Assembly: GCF_035712445.1 (NCBI RefSeq)
Contig: NZ_DASTAT010000066.1
Span: forward strand, 1 to 64,000
Reading direction: 5' to 3'
From: Oligoflexus sp.
GTDB taxonomy: Bacteria > Bdellovibrionota_B > Oligoflexia > Oligoflexales > Oligoflexaceae
Length of the DNA: 64,000 nucleotides
This document shows positions 1-8,728 of the stretch, in pieces. The number at the start of each line of letters is the position of its first letter. Position 1 is the first letter of the stretch. The notes under the pieces are model-generated. The model worked only from the letters and a program-made list of their open reading frames with translations. It did not search any database and had not been told where the DNA came from. The position numbers were made by a program, and so were the translations under genes.

Positions 1-1295
1 TCCAGAAAGGGTGAATAGGGTCCGTGGATATTAAGAGACGAATCTATCGTGCAAATACCCTGGTCTATGTTTTCAAGCAGTGTGCGCATGGACTGCGACT
101 GCTCTTTCACAAGGTTCATCGTGTCCTGCAGTTTGATCGAATCCAGCGCGCTCGCCACATGAATGGCAACGGCCTCGATGAAGCTCTTCACTGGCGAGGA
201 CTCGAAATCCGGTTCGAAACACACGATCATCGCCATGATGGATTCATCATAGTGGTTGCGGACAGGGATATGAGTCCGCTTCTGCAGCTCGTCCAGAAGG
301 CAGGTGTCGCTCAGAAGCTCCCCTTCGGCACTGACCAGGATGAAACGATTGTCAACGCTTTCACCACGAACCAGCGTGCGCAGGGAGACCCAGAATTCAT
401 GCGGCAGCGGCGCATCGGAATATGCGCCCAGGCCATCCGCCAGAGCCGTCCTGAGGCGCGGCAGGGAGGAACTCACCGCCATACGGCGACCGTGCTCGAT
501 AATGGACAGCATGGTGTGTGAGCTGAGTTCCAGCGACGTGATCATTCGGTTGAAGTCATTGGTGAGCTGCGAAACTTCATCCTGACCCCTGCGCTCGGGG
601 ACGCGCGAGAAGCTCCCCAAAGCGACCTTCCTGCTGGCGTTGGCCAGCAGCATGATAGGCGTGATGATGGATTTTTGAAGGAAGATCAGGATAAAGAACG
701 CGATCGCCAGGCTGACGATGATCAGGATGATGCCGCGGGATATCGTGGTTTCGCCGCGATCCGATGTCTGGCGAATTTCATGAATGTAGTAGGAATGGAT
801 TTCATCGCGAAAGCCATGAATGCGCTGGAAATTTTCCTCCTGAATCGCGAAGTGGCTCTTGATCTGGGCATTCTCGCCGGAAAAGCTGATTTCCTTGGCA
901 ATCACGCGACGCGTGAGGTCTTCCGCGCTTTGGCGGTAGGACTTGAATTGGGTCAGGATGGGAGCGGCCCGGGACGTGAGCTTAGGATCCAGGCTCTCCA
1001 CTCTTTGAAGGAGGGCCTGGATCTCTTCGCCGATCAGATGGGCATCATCAATTGCATAGACATCATTGGTCGCTACCGCAGCCTGGAGCGATTCCTGATA
1101 GTCTTTCAGTCGGGCCAGGGATTGGTCCAGGATCTGGAGGATGGGAAAGGTTTTGCTTTCCGAACTATGCAGGAGCTCCAGACTCTCCTTGGTCAGGATA
1201 AAGTGGGAAGTAAACATCACCCCGAAAAGGGTCATGATCAAACCAACAGCCAGAAAGCTGCGATGCTTGATGCTGCTCAACTTGCTTCCCAACAT
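1..1295 (-). CDS. HAMP-domain membrane sensor, N-terminal part (runs off left edge)
   Basis: The reading frame is open from an ATG at 1295 to the window edge, so the C-terminus and output domain are missing. A good Shine-Dalgarno (AAGGA) precedes the ATG. The protein has a membrane segment at about residues 14-34, a periplasmic region of roughly 150 residues, and a second membrane segment at about 187-207. A HAMP-like linker follows at about 208-252, beginning with the 'ITPIMLLANASRKVALG' pattern. The cytoplasmic part then reads 'LLENIDQGICTID' near residue 415, a signature I associate with PAS-like input regions of hybrid or CheA-like kinases. The small lipoprotein gene downstream of 1724 ends only 21 bases before this start, so the two are probably cotranscribed. 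It could be a histidine kinase, a chemoreceptor-like protein or a cyclase; the missing end decides this. Confidence 0.75.
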   Translation of the reverse strand, partial: MLGSKLSSIKHRSFLAVGLIMTLFGVMFTSHFILTKESLELLHSSESKTFPILQILDQSLARLKDYQESLQAAVATNDVYAIDDAHLIGEEIQALLQRVESLDPKLTSRAAPILTQFKSYRQSAEDLTRRVIAKEISFSGENAQIKSHFAIQEENFQRIHGFRDEIHSYYIHEIRQTSDRGETTISRGIILIIVSLAIAFFILIFLQKSIITPIMLLANASRKVALGSFSRVPERRGQDEVSQLTNDFNRMITSLELSSHTMLSIIEHGRRMAVSSSLPRLRTALADGLGAYSDAPLPHEFWVSLRTLVRGESVDNRFILVSAEGELLSDTCLLDELQKRTHIPVRNHYDESIMAMIVCFEPDFESSPVKSFIEAVAIHVASALDSIKLQDTMNLVKEQSQSMRTLLENIDQGICTIDSSLNIHGPYSPFL

Positions 1296-1316
1296 GATCC
1301 ATCCTTCAGCTGATGC

Positions 1317-1724
1317 TTATTGGCGACTCGCCTGCTCTTTTCTTTGCGCGCAGTCGGCTTCAGCGATCTGAGCCGTGTAGTCGGCATAGTAGGAAATTTT
1401 CATATCCAAGGCCAAGGCGGCCACGGTCACATCACAGGTGCTGACGACGGCTTCGGTGGCGCACAGTTGATCCGCCGTATAGGTGCCGGGAAGTTCTTCA
1501 TTGTTGCAGACTACGGTTTCAAAAGCAGCAAGCTGATCCGCATTCACTTGATTGACTTCCGCGCAGGCGACAAGGTTCATTCCGTTCATAGGAATCGTGG
1601 TGATGCACTTGCCTTTCAAACCGGCGGCTGTGGCGGCGGCTGTGTCACTGTCGCTATCGCTACCACCGCAGCTTGCAAGAAAACCGGCAAAAATAAAGGA
1701 GAAGAGAGCAGCATTCATTTTCAT
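1317..1724 (-). CDS. small secreted lipoprotein
   Basis: A 135-residue protein. The start is placed at the ATG preceded by AAGGA six bases upstream; the open frame continues six codons further but without a better ribosome site. The N-terminus is a classical lipoprotein signal: a short basic start, a hydrophobic stretch and a lipobox Leu-Ala-Ser-Cys followed by Gly-Gly and an Asp/Ser-rich linker. The mature part has several cysteines (CITT, ACAEV, VCNN, LCATE, TCDVT, DCAQ), which suggests disulfides in the periplasm. I do not recognise a family. It lies directly upstream of the HAMP sensor in the same direction, so a role as its periplasmic partner is possible but unproven. Confidence 0.7.
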   Translation of the reverse strand: MKMNAALFSFIFAGFLASCGGSDSDSDTAAATAAGLKGKCITTIPMNGMNLVACAEVNQVNADQLAAFETVVCNNEELPGTYTADQLCATEAVVSTCDVTVAALALDMKISYYADYTAQIAEADCAQRKEQASRQ

Positions 1725-1798
1725 AGGCATTCCTTTTCGCAATCAAGCGTCCATAGTGAAGCCCCTATCGGTGATTTCGTGAGTGAGATAAGTGCCTT

Positions 1799-1812
1799 CG
1801 CTTCGCGAAGCG
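1799..1812. promoter_or_regulatory. perfect 14-bp palindrome upstream of lipoprotein/sensor genes
   Basis: The 14 bases CGCTTCGCGAAGCG equal their own reverse complement. They sit about 75 bases upstream of the lipoprotein start at 1724 and are flanked on both sides by GTGAGTGAG-like repeats. A dimeric regulator site is one explanation. No matching -35/-10 pair was convincing. Confidence 0.3.
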
Positions 1813-1861
1813 TGAGAGTGAGTGTTCAACAACAGCCGCTTTTTGCGAGTTTCATTGGAAT

Positions 1862-1900
1862 AAAAAAAAGGCCCTTCCGGGATGGAATTCCGGAAGGGCC
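1862..1900 (-). terminator. rho-independent terminator of the porin gene
   Basis: An 11-bp perfect stem (1870-1880 with 1890-1900) and a 9-base loop are followed on the minus strand by eight T residues (1862-1869). It lies 30 bases past the stop of the outer-membrane barrel gene. Confidence 0.88.
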
Positions 1901-1930
1901 GTCTGCCTTAAAAGTAAATTTGCGAGGGCT

Positions 1931-3259
1931 TCAGAAAACGAAGTCGATCGCGAAATTCGCAAGACTGATCGTGCTGCCGCGCTTCAAACCAAAAAGACCT
2001 TCACCGATCGTGCCTTTGGCGGGAGAATTCACCCGCTCCAGCTCCGCTTTCAGAACCGTGGTGGAACTCCACTGGTAGTTCAGGCCAAGGTTGATGGTCA
2101 TCTGCTGGGATTCCGTGCGATAGAACTTGCGGAAACCATCGGTGCCCTGAGCGCGAATGGCCTGCCGCGCCAAAGGTTTTTGAGCGTCGGGAATATCCGG
2201 ATTATTGGTAATCAGTGTTTCCGCCATCTTTTCCACATTATTGGCGTCCAGATTAAACGTGCGCTTGGCCGCTGCGACCGTCACGCGAGGCATCCAGTTT
2301 CCCATGGGCACGCCGATCAACGCGTAACTTCCTGTGACATTCTGCGAAGAGTCCTCCATCGGATACAGAAAACCCTCGAAGTTATAGGTGTTCACAGTGT
2401 TGTTGCTGTATTCAGCCATCAGGAAAAGATGGGGGAATTCAGCCTTGATGCCAAGAACCGTATCATAGCCATTGTAGTCCAGGTGATTGACCATGGTGAA
2501 ACGCATGTCCATACCCGCCTGGTTCACGATCTGATAAAGATCCTGGGTGCTGTTGCCGCGGAAGGTGTGGTAGGCACCTGATATCAGAATATTCTCGTAT
2601 TCGAGCTGCAGGATATTGAAGAAGATTTGCGCTTCGTTTTCAACGTCCGATGTGTTGTCGTAAGGACCTTTATTGTTATAGCTGCCGTAGCCCAACCTTG
2701 GCCTTATCGTCCAACTGCCGATATTCCAGTTGTAATAAACGCTCCCGCCTTCGATGGTGTCGCCATTACGTGTGATCCCGACGACTTCACTGGGCGGGCG
2801 TATATAGGGGAAGGTGAAGCCCACGTAGCGTTCTTCGGAGATCATCCACATGGGGGCCTGCAGAAGGCCGACCGTCACATGAAGGTTATTCACGGGTTCC
2901 GCCCGCAGCGAGAGGAGCGAGAGCCGCTGGGTGAAATATTTATGGAAACCATTGGTCTGATTCGCGCCTTCGGCATAGAACTGGGCCGTCAGGTGCATCT
3001 TCCCCTTCATCAAAGGGGCATCAATATTAAGACCAAAACGGGTGTCGCGGGTGAAGGACCCTGGTTTTCCCACGCCCCAGTATTTGTTGGTCTTGCTCGA
3101 CTTATAGCTCATGACGGTCGGATCGAATTCCTCGCCGCCCTCCGATGTCAGCATCTGGGTGTATCCCACGGTGCCAAAACCTCGAATGGAGAGTTTATCT
3201 TCGGCGCTGGCCGCGGCGCTCACGGAGAGGCCGAAAGCCAAATAGAGAAGCGTGCGCAT
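1931..3259 (-). CDS. outer-membrane beta-barrel (porin-like) protein
   Basis: A 442-residue protein starting at an ATG with GGGGA upstream. The open frame extends further, but that part overlaps the end of the preceding gene. It has a clear signal peptide ending near 'SAAASA'. The mature sequence alternates polar and hydrophobic residues, is rich in Tyr, Gly and Asn, and ends in 'FAIDFVF'; a terminal Phe is typical of barrels inserted by the BAM machinery. The gene follows the small PstS-like gene by 44 bases on the same strand and is closed by a strong terminator. Similar two-gene pairs of a short PstS-like protein and a porin are known from Shewanella and Vibrio relatives, where anion (phosphate) passage is suspected. 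The substrate here is inference. Confidence 0.8.
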   Translation of the reverse strand: MRTLLYLAFGLSVSAAASAEDKLSIRGFGTVGYTQMLTSEGGEEFDPTVMSYKSSKTNKYWGVGKPGSFTRDTRFGLNIDAPLMKGKMHLTAQFYAEGANQTNGFHKYFTQRLSLLSLRAEPVNNLHVTVGLLQAPMWMISEERYVGFTFPYIRPPSEVVGITRNGDTIEGGSVYYNWNIGSWTIRPRLGYGSYNNKGPYDNTSDVENEAQIFFNILQLEYENILISGAYHTFRGNSTQDLYQIVNQAGMDMRFTMVNHLDYNGYDTVLGIKAEFPHLFLMAEYSNNTVNTYNFEGFLYPMEDSSQNVTGSYALIGVPMGNWMPRVTVAAAKRTFNLDANNVEKMAETLITNNPDIPDAQKPLARQAIRAQGTDGFRKFYRTESQQMTINLGLNYQWSSTTVLKAELERVNSPAKGTIGEGLFGLKRGSTISLANFAIDFVF

Positions 3260-3303
3260 ATGTTTCCCCGTATTCTGATTTAATTTATGTCTCACTCGAT
3301 GCA

Positions 3304-3726
3304 TCACTCGATCACCAGTATGACTTTGACTTCGGCTGGGACTGTCTTTTGATTGGTGTATCCAAGCGTGCCTTTGTTCGTGGAAATAAACTTAACCATC
3401 GCTTCAGGCGTATCCATATTCGCAACGGGGGGCTTGGCCTTGCCCGTGAAGAGCAGGCGCGCCCAATACTGCTGATACTGAAGAGGGTTTTTCTTCAGGA
3501 CTTTCGAATGAAAATCCAGGGCCAGGGGCGTGTCCTCCTTGAAGTCGATCGGAGTCACTTCGATGTCATTGATGGTGGACGATCGGCCGAGATAGAGCCT
3601 CGCCACATCATCTTCCGTTATTTGCGTCAGCTTTGAGTCGGCGCTGACCACGATCGAAATGGGATCTGCGTGCACGGCAGTCGCGAGAAGACTCGGCAAT
3701 AATAAGCCCCAAACAAGCTTTCGCAA
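3304..3726 (-). CDS. short PstS-like periplasmic substrate-binding protein
   Basis: A 140-residue protein. I place the start at the TTG at 3726 because GGAGGG lies five bases upstream; an upstream TTG has no such site. A signal peptide ends near 'ATAVHA'. The mature part resembles one lobe of phosphate-binding PstS: 'ISIVVSADSKLTQIT', a helix 'DVARLYLGR', and the late 'ISTNKGTLGYT' segment that mimics the PstS 'V..tpGAIGY' motif. Full PstS proteins have about 320 residues, so this is a single-lobe version. A TATAAT match on the minus strand (3764-3759) lies 32 bases upstream without a clear -35. It probably forms an operon with the downstream porin. Binding of phosphate is inferred. Confidence 0.75.
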   Translation of the reverse strand: MRKLVWGLLLPSLLATAVHADPISIVVSADSKLTQITEDDVARLYLGRSSTINDIEVTPIDFKEDTPLALDFHSKVLKKNPLQYQQYWARLLFTGKAKPPVANMDTPEAMVKFISTNKGTLGYTNQKTVPAEVKVILVIE

Positions 3727-3834
3727 GTTTGCCCTCCAATGTCTCAAGAATTTTTCAAATTATAGCACAGGGTGTTCGTCTGCGAGCCTTTATTCCGTGG
3801 TGTTTCGGAGCTTTGTGTTGTTTTTCGTAATGCG

Positions 3835-3858
3835 AAAAAACAGCCGGAATACTCCGGC
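3835..3858 (-). terminator. rho-independent terminator
   Basis: The stem GCCGGA/TCCGGC (3843-3848 with 3853-3858) has a four-base loop. On the minus strand it is followed by TG and six T residues (plus-strand A run 3835-3840). It sits just past the stop of the gene at 3867-4385. The plus strand also has a T run on the other side, so the element may act in both directions. Confidence 0.7.
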
Positions 3859-3866
3859 GTCTTTTT

Positions 3867-4385
3867 TCAGGAGCTATGAGAGGCGGGTCTTTTTTCGTCG
3901 AGCAGCTGTTTGATGCGCTGCAATTCCTGATCGGCCAGGGAGCGAATCACCTGGCGGGAAAGGTAGGTCTTGATTTCAAGCGATTCGTTCTGATCCGAGA
4001 GTCGCGCCCGCACATGGGTCATGAGACCATCACCTATGGGTTCAAGTTCCAAATTCCAAAGGAGGTAGCCCGCCGTGATCGGAAATATTTTGCGACTGCT
4101 TTCATGCAGCATGGGATCGCCTTCATCCAGCATGCTGCGCAAGTCCTCGATCGGCCGATCGATGATGATGGACCTTTCGATGGCATGGGGTGCATGCAGC
4201 GGCCTGCGATGCAAGGCCCGATAGAGCGGACAGTAACCCGTGAGCCCACGCACGATCATAGCCATACCCGCTGCTTTTTGCAGATGATGCGGTATGGAAG
4301 AACGCCGGGAGAAACCATTCACGAATGCCAGGGAACCCAAAGCTATCGACGCCAGACGTTCATGATGCGAGAGGTTGGGTTGCAT
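3867..4385 (-). CDS. DUF2892-like membrane segment fused to SRPBCC-like domain
   Basis: A 172-residue protein starting at the ATG preceded by GGAGG seven bases upstream. The N-terminal 70 residues match the pattern of the YgaP-type inner-membrane domain (DUF2892): 'NLSHHERLASIALGSLAF', then a hydrophobic stretch and 'RGLTGYCPLYRAL'. The rest ('AIERSIIIDRPIEDLRSML', then 'GLMTHVRARL') looks like the start and strands of an SRPBCC/polyketide-cyclase-like fold, which often follows DUF2892 in proteobacteria. The hydrophobic segments here are weaker than in YgaP because several charged residues interrupt them. The gene is 39 bases downstream of the dihydrolipoyl dehydrogenase-like gene and is probably cotranscribed. 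Function is unknown. Confidence 0.65.
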   Translation of the reverse strand: MQPNLSHHERLASIALGSLAFVNGFSRRSSIPHHLQKAAGMAMIVRGLTGYCPLYRALHRRPLHAPHAIERSIIIDRPIEDLRSMLDEGDPMLHESSRKIFPITAGYLLWNLELEPIGDGLMTHVRARLSDQNESLEIKTYLSRQVIRSLADQELQRIKQLLDEKRPASHSS

Positions 4386-4424
4386 AAACACGCCTCCATA
4401 CTGAATCGTTAGGGAACCTATCCT

Positions 4425-5774
4425 TTAGAGCTGACGCGCGGCATCCCGCAGAGCCGTCCGAATGCCTTCTTCCAAAGTTGGATGATAGAACGGCAGCTCC
4501 AGCATCTCGGATACGGTCAACTGCCGGTCAACAGCCAGAGCGAGAAGATGCGCGAGGTGCTCGGCTCCTGGCGCCAGGATATCGGCTCCGAGCAGCTGCC
4601 CTTCAGGCGCCGCAACGTGAAGATGCACGGCACCCTGATTCTCGCCCATGATTTTCGCGCGTCCTTGATCGTCATAGGACGCCTTGCCGATGATGGTCCT
4701 GCCGCTTTCGGCCTCACGTTTTCCCACCGCTGCAATTCCTGGATGCGTGAACACAACCGCCAGCGGCGTTCGCCTCGCCATGGGAATGGGTACCTCATGA
4801 GAGGCGTTGTAGCCGGCAATTCGGCCTTCGTCGGATGCCTCATGAAGGAGCGGATTGGTCTTATCGACGTCGCCGGCAAGATAAATGGATAGACCCCGAA
4901 ATGAAAGGGTCGCCTCATCCCTAATGGGCAAACCATCCTCGCCTTTTTCGCAACCTGTCTGCTCAAGGTCCAGATCGTCAAGATTCGGCTGACGACCCAT
5001 GGCGGCCAGGACCGCATCCACGCGCTGCACCTTGTTTCCGAAGTTGATCTCCAACTGTTCACCCTGGTCGCGGATGGTCACATCATCACCTCGGTTGATT
5101 TTCATATCGCGCTGGAAAATGTCATAAGCCTGTTCATTCAACTGCGATCCGGCGAGGCCGCCAAGTGTTTTATTGCGATCATAGCCGTGAACATCGAGGC
5201 CCAGATGCGCCAGCGCCTGACCCAGCTCAAGTCCAATAGGACCAAGGCCGACCACGGCCCATTTTTGCGGAAGGCTTTTCCACTCGAAGAAATCGTCGGT
5301 CGTGACGATCTTGGGATGATTGCGCGGCCAGGACGCGGGAATCACCGGGCGGCTTCCGGTCGCGATGATAATGCTTTTCGCTTCGAGCTGATGTTTGCCG
5401 TCCACCGAGAGGGACTGAGGGCCGGTAAAGCGAGCATGCCCCTGAAGAAAGTGTTCGCTCGACGCCTTAATATCCCGAACAATCGGCTCGACAAAATAAT
5501 CCCGGTACCGGCGCACATCTTCCATCACGCGGCTCAGCTGAACGCGGCCATTTTCAGGCATAATCCCTTTCTTTTCCAAAAGCCGGGCACGGTGGACATC
5601 ATGAGCCACCTGGATAAAGACCTTGGAGGGCATGCAGCCCACCCGTGCACAGGTCGTCCCGAGCGGCCCAGGGTCGATCATCAGAACGCTTTTCGTATGA
5701 CGCTTGACCTCTTTTAAAGCCGCCAGTCCCGCTGTGCCCGCTCCCAAAATCACGACATCGAACTTTTTCTGCAT
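4425..5774 (-). CDS. dihydrolipoyl dehydrogenase-family flavoenzyme
   Basis: A 449-residue class I pyridine-nucleotide disulfide oxidoreductase. The start is the ATG with GGAGG eight bases upstream. An FAD-binding motif ('VVILGAGTAGLAAL') opens the protein. The redox-active disulfide follows in 'TTCARVGCMPSK' (C-x4-C), then the NAD(P)-binding 'VVGLGPIGLELGQAL' in the middle, 'YLAGDV' for FAD, and a C-terminal dimer domain ending in 'YHPTLEEGI', which supplies the catalytic His-Glu pair. All the core residues for reductase activity are present. No pyruvate or 2-oxoglutarate dehydrogenase subunits are near, so it need not be the Lpd of those complexes; soluble transhydrogenase-like or other disulfide reductase roles are possible. 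The downstream membrane protein is probably in the same transcript. Confidence 0.85.
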   Translation of the reverse strand: MQKKFDVVILGAGTAGLAALKEVKRHTKSVLMIDPGPLGTTCARVGCMPSKVFIQVAHDVHRARLLEKKGIMPENGRVQLSRVMEDVRRYRDYFVEPIVRDIKASSEHFLQGHARFTGPQSLSVDGKHQLEAKSIIIATGSRPVIPASWPRNHPKIVTTDDFFEWKSLPQKWAVVGLGPIGLELGQALAHLGLDVHGYDRNKTLGGLAGSQLNEQAYDIFQRDMKINRGDDVTIRDQGEQLEINFGNKVQRVDAVLAAMGRQPNLDDLDLEQTGCEKGEDGLPIRDEATLSFRGLSIYLAGDVDKTNPLLHEASDEGRIAGYNASHEVPIPMARRTPLAVVFTHPGIAAVGKREAESGRTIIGKASYDDQGRAKIMGENQGAVHLHVAAPEGQLLGADILAPGAEHLAHLLALAVDRQLTVSEMLELPFYHPTLEEGIRTALRDAARQL

Positions 5775-5920
5775 ATCGAAACCTCCAAGCGCATGAACGG
5801 AACAAACAAGGTCGCTTGACCATTGATTTGTGTATGCAAAATGACAGCCAGAGCTTCGTTGCAATCAGCCAGTGCCCATGATAGACAGGCTGCGATTGGC
5901 AGGCTTAAGAGGACCACTGT

Positions 5921-6670
5921 ATGACCCTGATTCTTGATGACCTGGTAGTGACCCAGGATGGCACGATAACTCTGCGTCATCCTGATTATGATGAGGACTT
6001 TCACTCCATCAAGGGGGCCCGTTTCGAGGCCGATAGCCTTTATATGGAGGCCAGCGGCTTTCGCTCGCATCTTCAGACGATTACGTCGGCGGAGACCCTC
6101 GGTGTTTTGGATGTGGGGCTGGGACTGGGATACAATGCACTGATGACCATGGAATGCTGGATGCTGGGACAAGGGGCTCAGGATCTGGATCTTATCAGCC
6201 TCGAACATACGCCGGAGCTGGTCCGATCGCTTGCCGACCCCGCCTGCGCGTGGAAAGAGGGCTGGCCCGAGACCTGGAAGAGCTGGTCGCAAAGCCTGCA
6301 AAAAAAGACTGATGAGGAGGTTTGGACGGCCGTGTTCCAGCATCCCCTTAGTGGAAAAACTTTACGATGGCGGGTCCTGGTCGGTGACGCGCGTGACGCG
6401 AATCTTTCCCCCTGGACGTTTCATTACATCTGGCAGGATGCGTTCTCGCCCAAAAAGAATCCAGAGCTTTGGTCGGTGGAATGGTTTGAAAAGCTGCGGG
6501 CAGTCAGTGATCCCGCCGTTCAGCTCGTGACCTATTCGGTCGCGCGTCTTGTGCGGGATCATCTGGAAGCCGCATCATGGACCCAGGAGCGCGTGAAAAC
6601 GCCCCAGGCCCAAAGCGGAGAAGGAACGGGAAAAAGACAGTGGCTGCTGGCGCGGCTTAAAACCACTTGA
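5921..6670 (+). CDS. MnmC-type methyltransferase domain protein (tRNA wobble uridine)
   Basis: A 249-residue protein matching the N-terminal methyltransferase half of MnmC (DUF752). It opens with 'DDLVVTQDGTITLRHPDYDEDFHS', where MnmC orthologs read '...G.p.S..fdD.Yfs'. It carries the SAM-binding 'VLDVGLGLGYNAL', 'ISLEHTPEL', and the family signature 'WQDAFSPKKNPELWS'. The FAD-oxidase half of bifunctional MnmC is absent, which is common in many bacteria. The expected reaction is methylation of the aminomethyl group on U34 of certain tRNAs. An AGAGGA site precedes the ATG. Its 3' end overlaps the convergent ABC permease gene by 14 bases. The upstream gap is shared with the divergent dehydrogenase-like gene. 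Confidence 0.82.
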   Translation: MTLILDDLVVTQDGTITLRHPDYDEDFHSIKGARFEADSLYMEASGFRSHLQTITSAETLGVLDVGLGLGYNALMTMECWMLGQGAQDLDLISLEHTPELVRSLADPACAWKEGWPETWKSWSQSLQKKTDEEVWTAVFQHPLSGKTLRWRVLVGDARDANLSPWTFHYIWQDAFSPKKNPELWSVEWFEKLRAVSDPAVQLVTYSVARLVRDHLEAASWTQERVKTPQAQSGEGTGKRQWLLARLKTT

Positions 6671-7706
6671 AAAGGCGCTGGGCAATCACCGCGCAGACGA
6701 TCGTGTAAACTCCGAGCACGGCGATTTCAGGGCCGAGATCAGTAAGCGCCAGACCTTCCAAAGCGATTTTACGCAGACCATCGTTGAGGGCTGTCAGCGG
6801 CAGATAAGCGGTCGCTTCACGAAGCCAATCCGGAAAATTATTCTTCGAAAAGAAAACCCCTGACAGCATCATCATCGGCAGCGAAATCAAGTTGGTCAGA
6901 CCCGATATCATCGGCACGCTGCGTGTGCGCGAGGCACAAAGGAGCGCGAGGGACGTGAAGGCGGCCGCACCGAGGATCGCGAACAGGACGTATTGGAAGA
7001 AGTTTCCATAAAGCCGGAAATGAAAGATCAGATAACCGGCGATCATCACGGCCGAGAATTCAGCGGCCAGGATAATCAGACGGCCGAAGATATGCGAGAC
7101 GATGAATTCATACGAGCGCATCGGCGTCGCAAGATAACGCTTCAGGAGGTTTTCCTTCCGGTTGCTGACTATGGTCATGCCCACACCGAAAAGGCTGGAA
7201 GTCATGATGCTGAGTCCCAAAAGACCTGGGATCAGAAAGTCGACGTAACGCCCACCCTCGGCCTGGATATTGGTCGATTCCTGGGGAACGGGATCCATGC
7301 GCCCGCCCTGATTCTGCACCACATCATTGACGAAGTTGCGCGCCCTCATCGCCTCGGGATTGTTTTGATCCAGACGGTAAACGGCTTTATTTTGCGCGTC
7401 AAACTGCAGAATCATCGAAATCTCGCCGCGTTTGATGCGGGTCTCCAGTTCCGCAAGGTCCGCCTCGCGCAATTTAATCTGGGGATTCTCCGTGAGCGCC
7501 TTATGCGTTTTCTCGCTGAGTTCGGAAACGCTGGCCGGTGCCAGCCAACCGACGCCATAGGATTCCGGCCGCGGTTTCGAGAAGGCAAAACCGAGCACGA
7601 CCATCCACAGGACGGGCATGAACATCACCCAGAAAAACGCGGACGGTTCCCGGCGGAATTCCCGCCAACGACATTTGATCTGCTGCCAAAGGCTGCGACT
7701 AAGCAT
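6657..7706 (-). CDS. ABC-2 type exporter permease
   Basis: A 349-residue integral membrane protein with the ABC-2 permease layout. One N-terminal membrane helix ('FFWVMFMPVLWMVVLGFAF') is followed by a soluble extracytoplasmic region to about residue 170, then five more hydrophobic segments. The stretch 'FLIPGLLGLSIMTSSLFGVG' and the 'RYLATPMRSYEFIVSHIFGR' coupling helix are typical. Its start overlaps the stop of the ATP-binding gene by eight bases, so the two subunits are translationally coupled. The substrate is unknown; multidrug or lipid export are the usual options. The gene's end overlaps the convergent methyltransferase gene. Confidence 0.88.
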   Translation of the reverse strand: MLSRSLWQQIKCRWREFRREPSAFFWVMFMPVLWMVVLGFAFSKPRPESYGVGWLAPASVSELSEKTHKALTENPQIKLREADLAELETRIKRGEISMILQFDAQNKAVYRLDQNNPEAMRARNFVNDVVQNQGGRMDPVPQESTNIQAEGGRYVDFLIPGLLGLSIMTSSLFGVGMTIVSNRKENLLKRYLATPMRSYEFIVSHIFGRLIILAAEFSAVMIAGYLIFHFRLYGNFFQYVLFAILGAAAFTSLALLCASRTRSVPMISGLTNLISLPMMMLSGVFFSKNNFPDWLREATAYLPLTALNDGLRKIALEGLALTDLGPEIAVLGVYTIVCAVIAQRLFKWF

Positions 7707-8631
7707 CCCGAATGCTCCTTCCCGTCAATTTAATAAAGACATCTTCCAGCGTGGAACGGCGCATTTCGAGCTGCGCGAGCTTCAAATTCTGTTGATCCGA
7801 GGCGCGGCTGAGTTCGGTGATGGTGGCGACCGGATCGCGGGCCACAAGTTCAAAGCCCTGGTCGATCACCGCAGCCTCTTTCAGCCAGGGAAGATGCGGC
7901 TGCAGGCGTTCTCTTACCGTAAGGGGATCGAGACCAAGATAACGGAAGCAGACGACCTGTTCACCGCAGACCTTGTGAATCAATTCCGTCGGCGTTCCTT
8001 CGGCGATGATGCGACCATGATCGACCACGGCCACGCGATCGGCGAGTTTTTCAGCCTCGTCCATGTAATGCGTGGTCAGAAGAATGCCGCGATCACGGCC
8101 CTTGTGTTTCTGCAGAAGATCCCAGATCATGCGGCGCGATTGGGGATCAAGTCCGGTCGTGGGTTCATCCAAAAAAAGAAGGCGGGGCTCATTGATCAGA
8201 CTGCAAGCCAGATAGGCCCGCTGTTTCTGTCCGCCCGAGAGATGCTCAAGACGAACATCAGCCTTGTCGCTGAGTTCGACCATGGCGATCGCTTCGTCGG
8301 GCTTCAAACTTTTATGAAAAAAGCTCGCGAAAAGTTCGAGGGTTTCCTTCACAGTCAATTTCTTGTAAAGCTGCGTTTCCTGCAGCATCACGCCCACGTT
8401 CTGCATGATCTCCTGGCGATGCGTGCGCAGGGATTGACCGAATATCCTGATTTCACCGGCGTCCGGCGATTGCAGACCTTCCAGCATTTCAACGGTCGTG
8501 GTTTTGCCAGCGCCATTGGGTCCGAGAAGCGCCAGACATTCTCCGGCTTTTACGCTTATTGTGATATCATCGACAGCAGTCAGCTTGCCAAACTTCTTCT
8601 GCAGGTGCTGTGCGGTGAGAAGGGGTTCCAT
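7699..8631 (-). CDS. ABC transporter ATP-binding protein
   Basis: A 310-residue ATPase. The ATG at 8631 is chosen because the conserved domain begins immediately after it and GGGAG lies upstream; the frame is open 41 codons further without conserved sequence. Walker A is 'GPNGAGKTT', the signature is 'LSGGQKQRAYLAC', Walker B is 'RLLFLDEPTTGLD', and the switch His is in 'LLTTHYMDEA'. The C-terminal 80 residues form the DrrA/NatA-type extension. It pairs with the ABC-2 permease whose gene it overlaps. Such two-gene systems export small hydrophobic molecules or lipids; nothing here fixes the substrate. Confidence 0.92.
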   Translation of the reverse strand: MEPLLTAQHLQKKFGKLTAVDDITISVKAGECLALLGPNGAGKTTTVEMLEGLQSPDAGEIRIFGQSLRTHRQEIMQNVGVMLQETQLYKKLTVKETLELFASFFHKSLKPDEAIAMVELSDKADVRLEHLSGGQKQRAYLACSLINEPRLLFLDEPTTGLDPQSRRMIWDLLQKHKGRDRGILLTTHYMDEAEKLADRVAVVDHGRIIAEGTPTELIHKVCGEQVVCFRYLGLDPLTVRERLQPHLPWLKEAAVIDQGFELVARDPVATITELSRASDQQNLKLAQLEMRRSTLEDVFIKLTGRSIRDA

Positions 8632-8728
8632 CCGCGTCTCCCAGGTGTTAAAACGGGGATTGTAATGGGCGGCGCCTATGAAAACAAGCGGCAGTACAGA
8701 GTCGCACTGGACTTGAAGGAAAGAAACT

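Noticed and set aside
675..1313. 212-codon open frame on the plus strand
   Set aside because: It is the antisense shadow of the HAMP sensor, which shows real membrane segments and a ribosome site.
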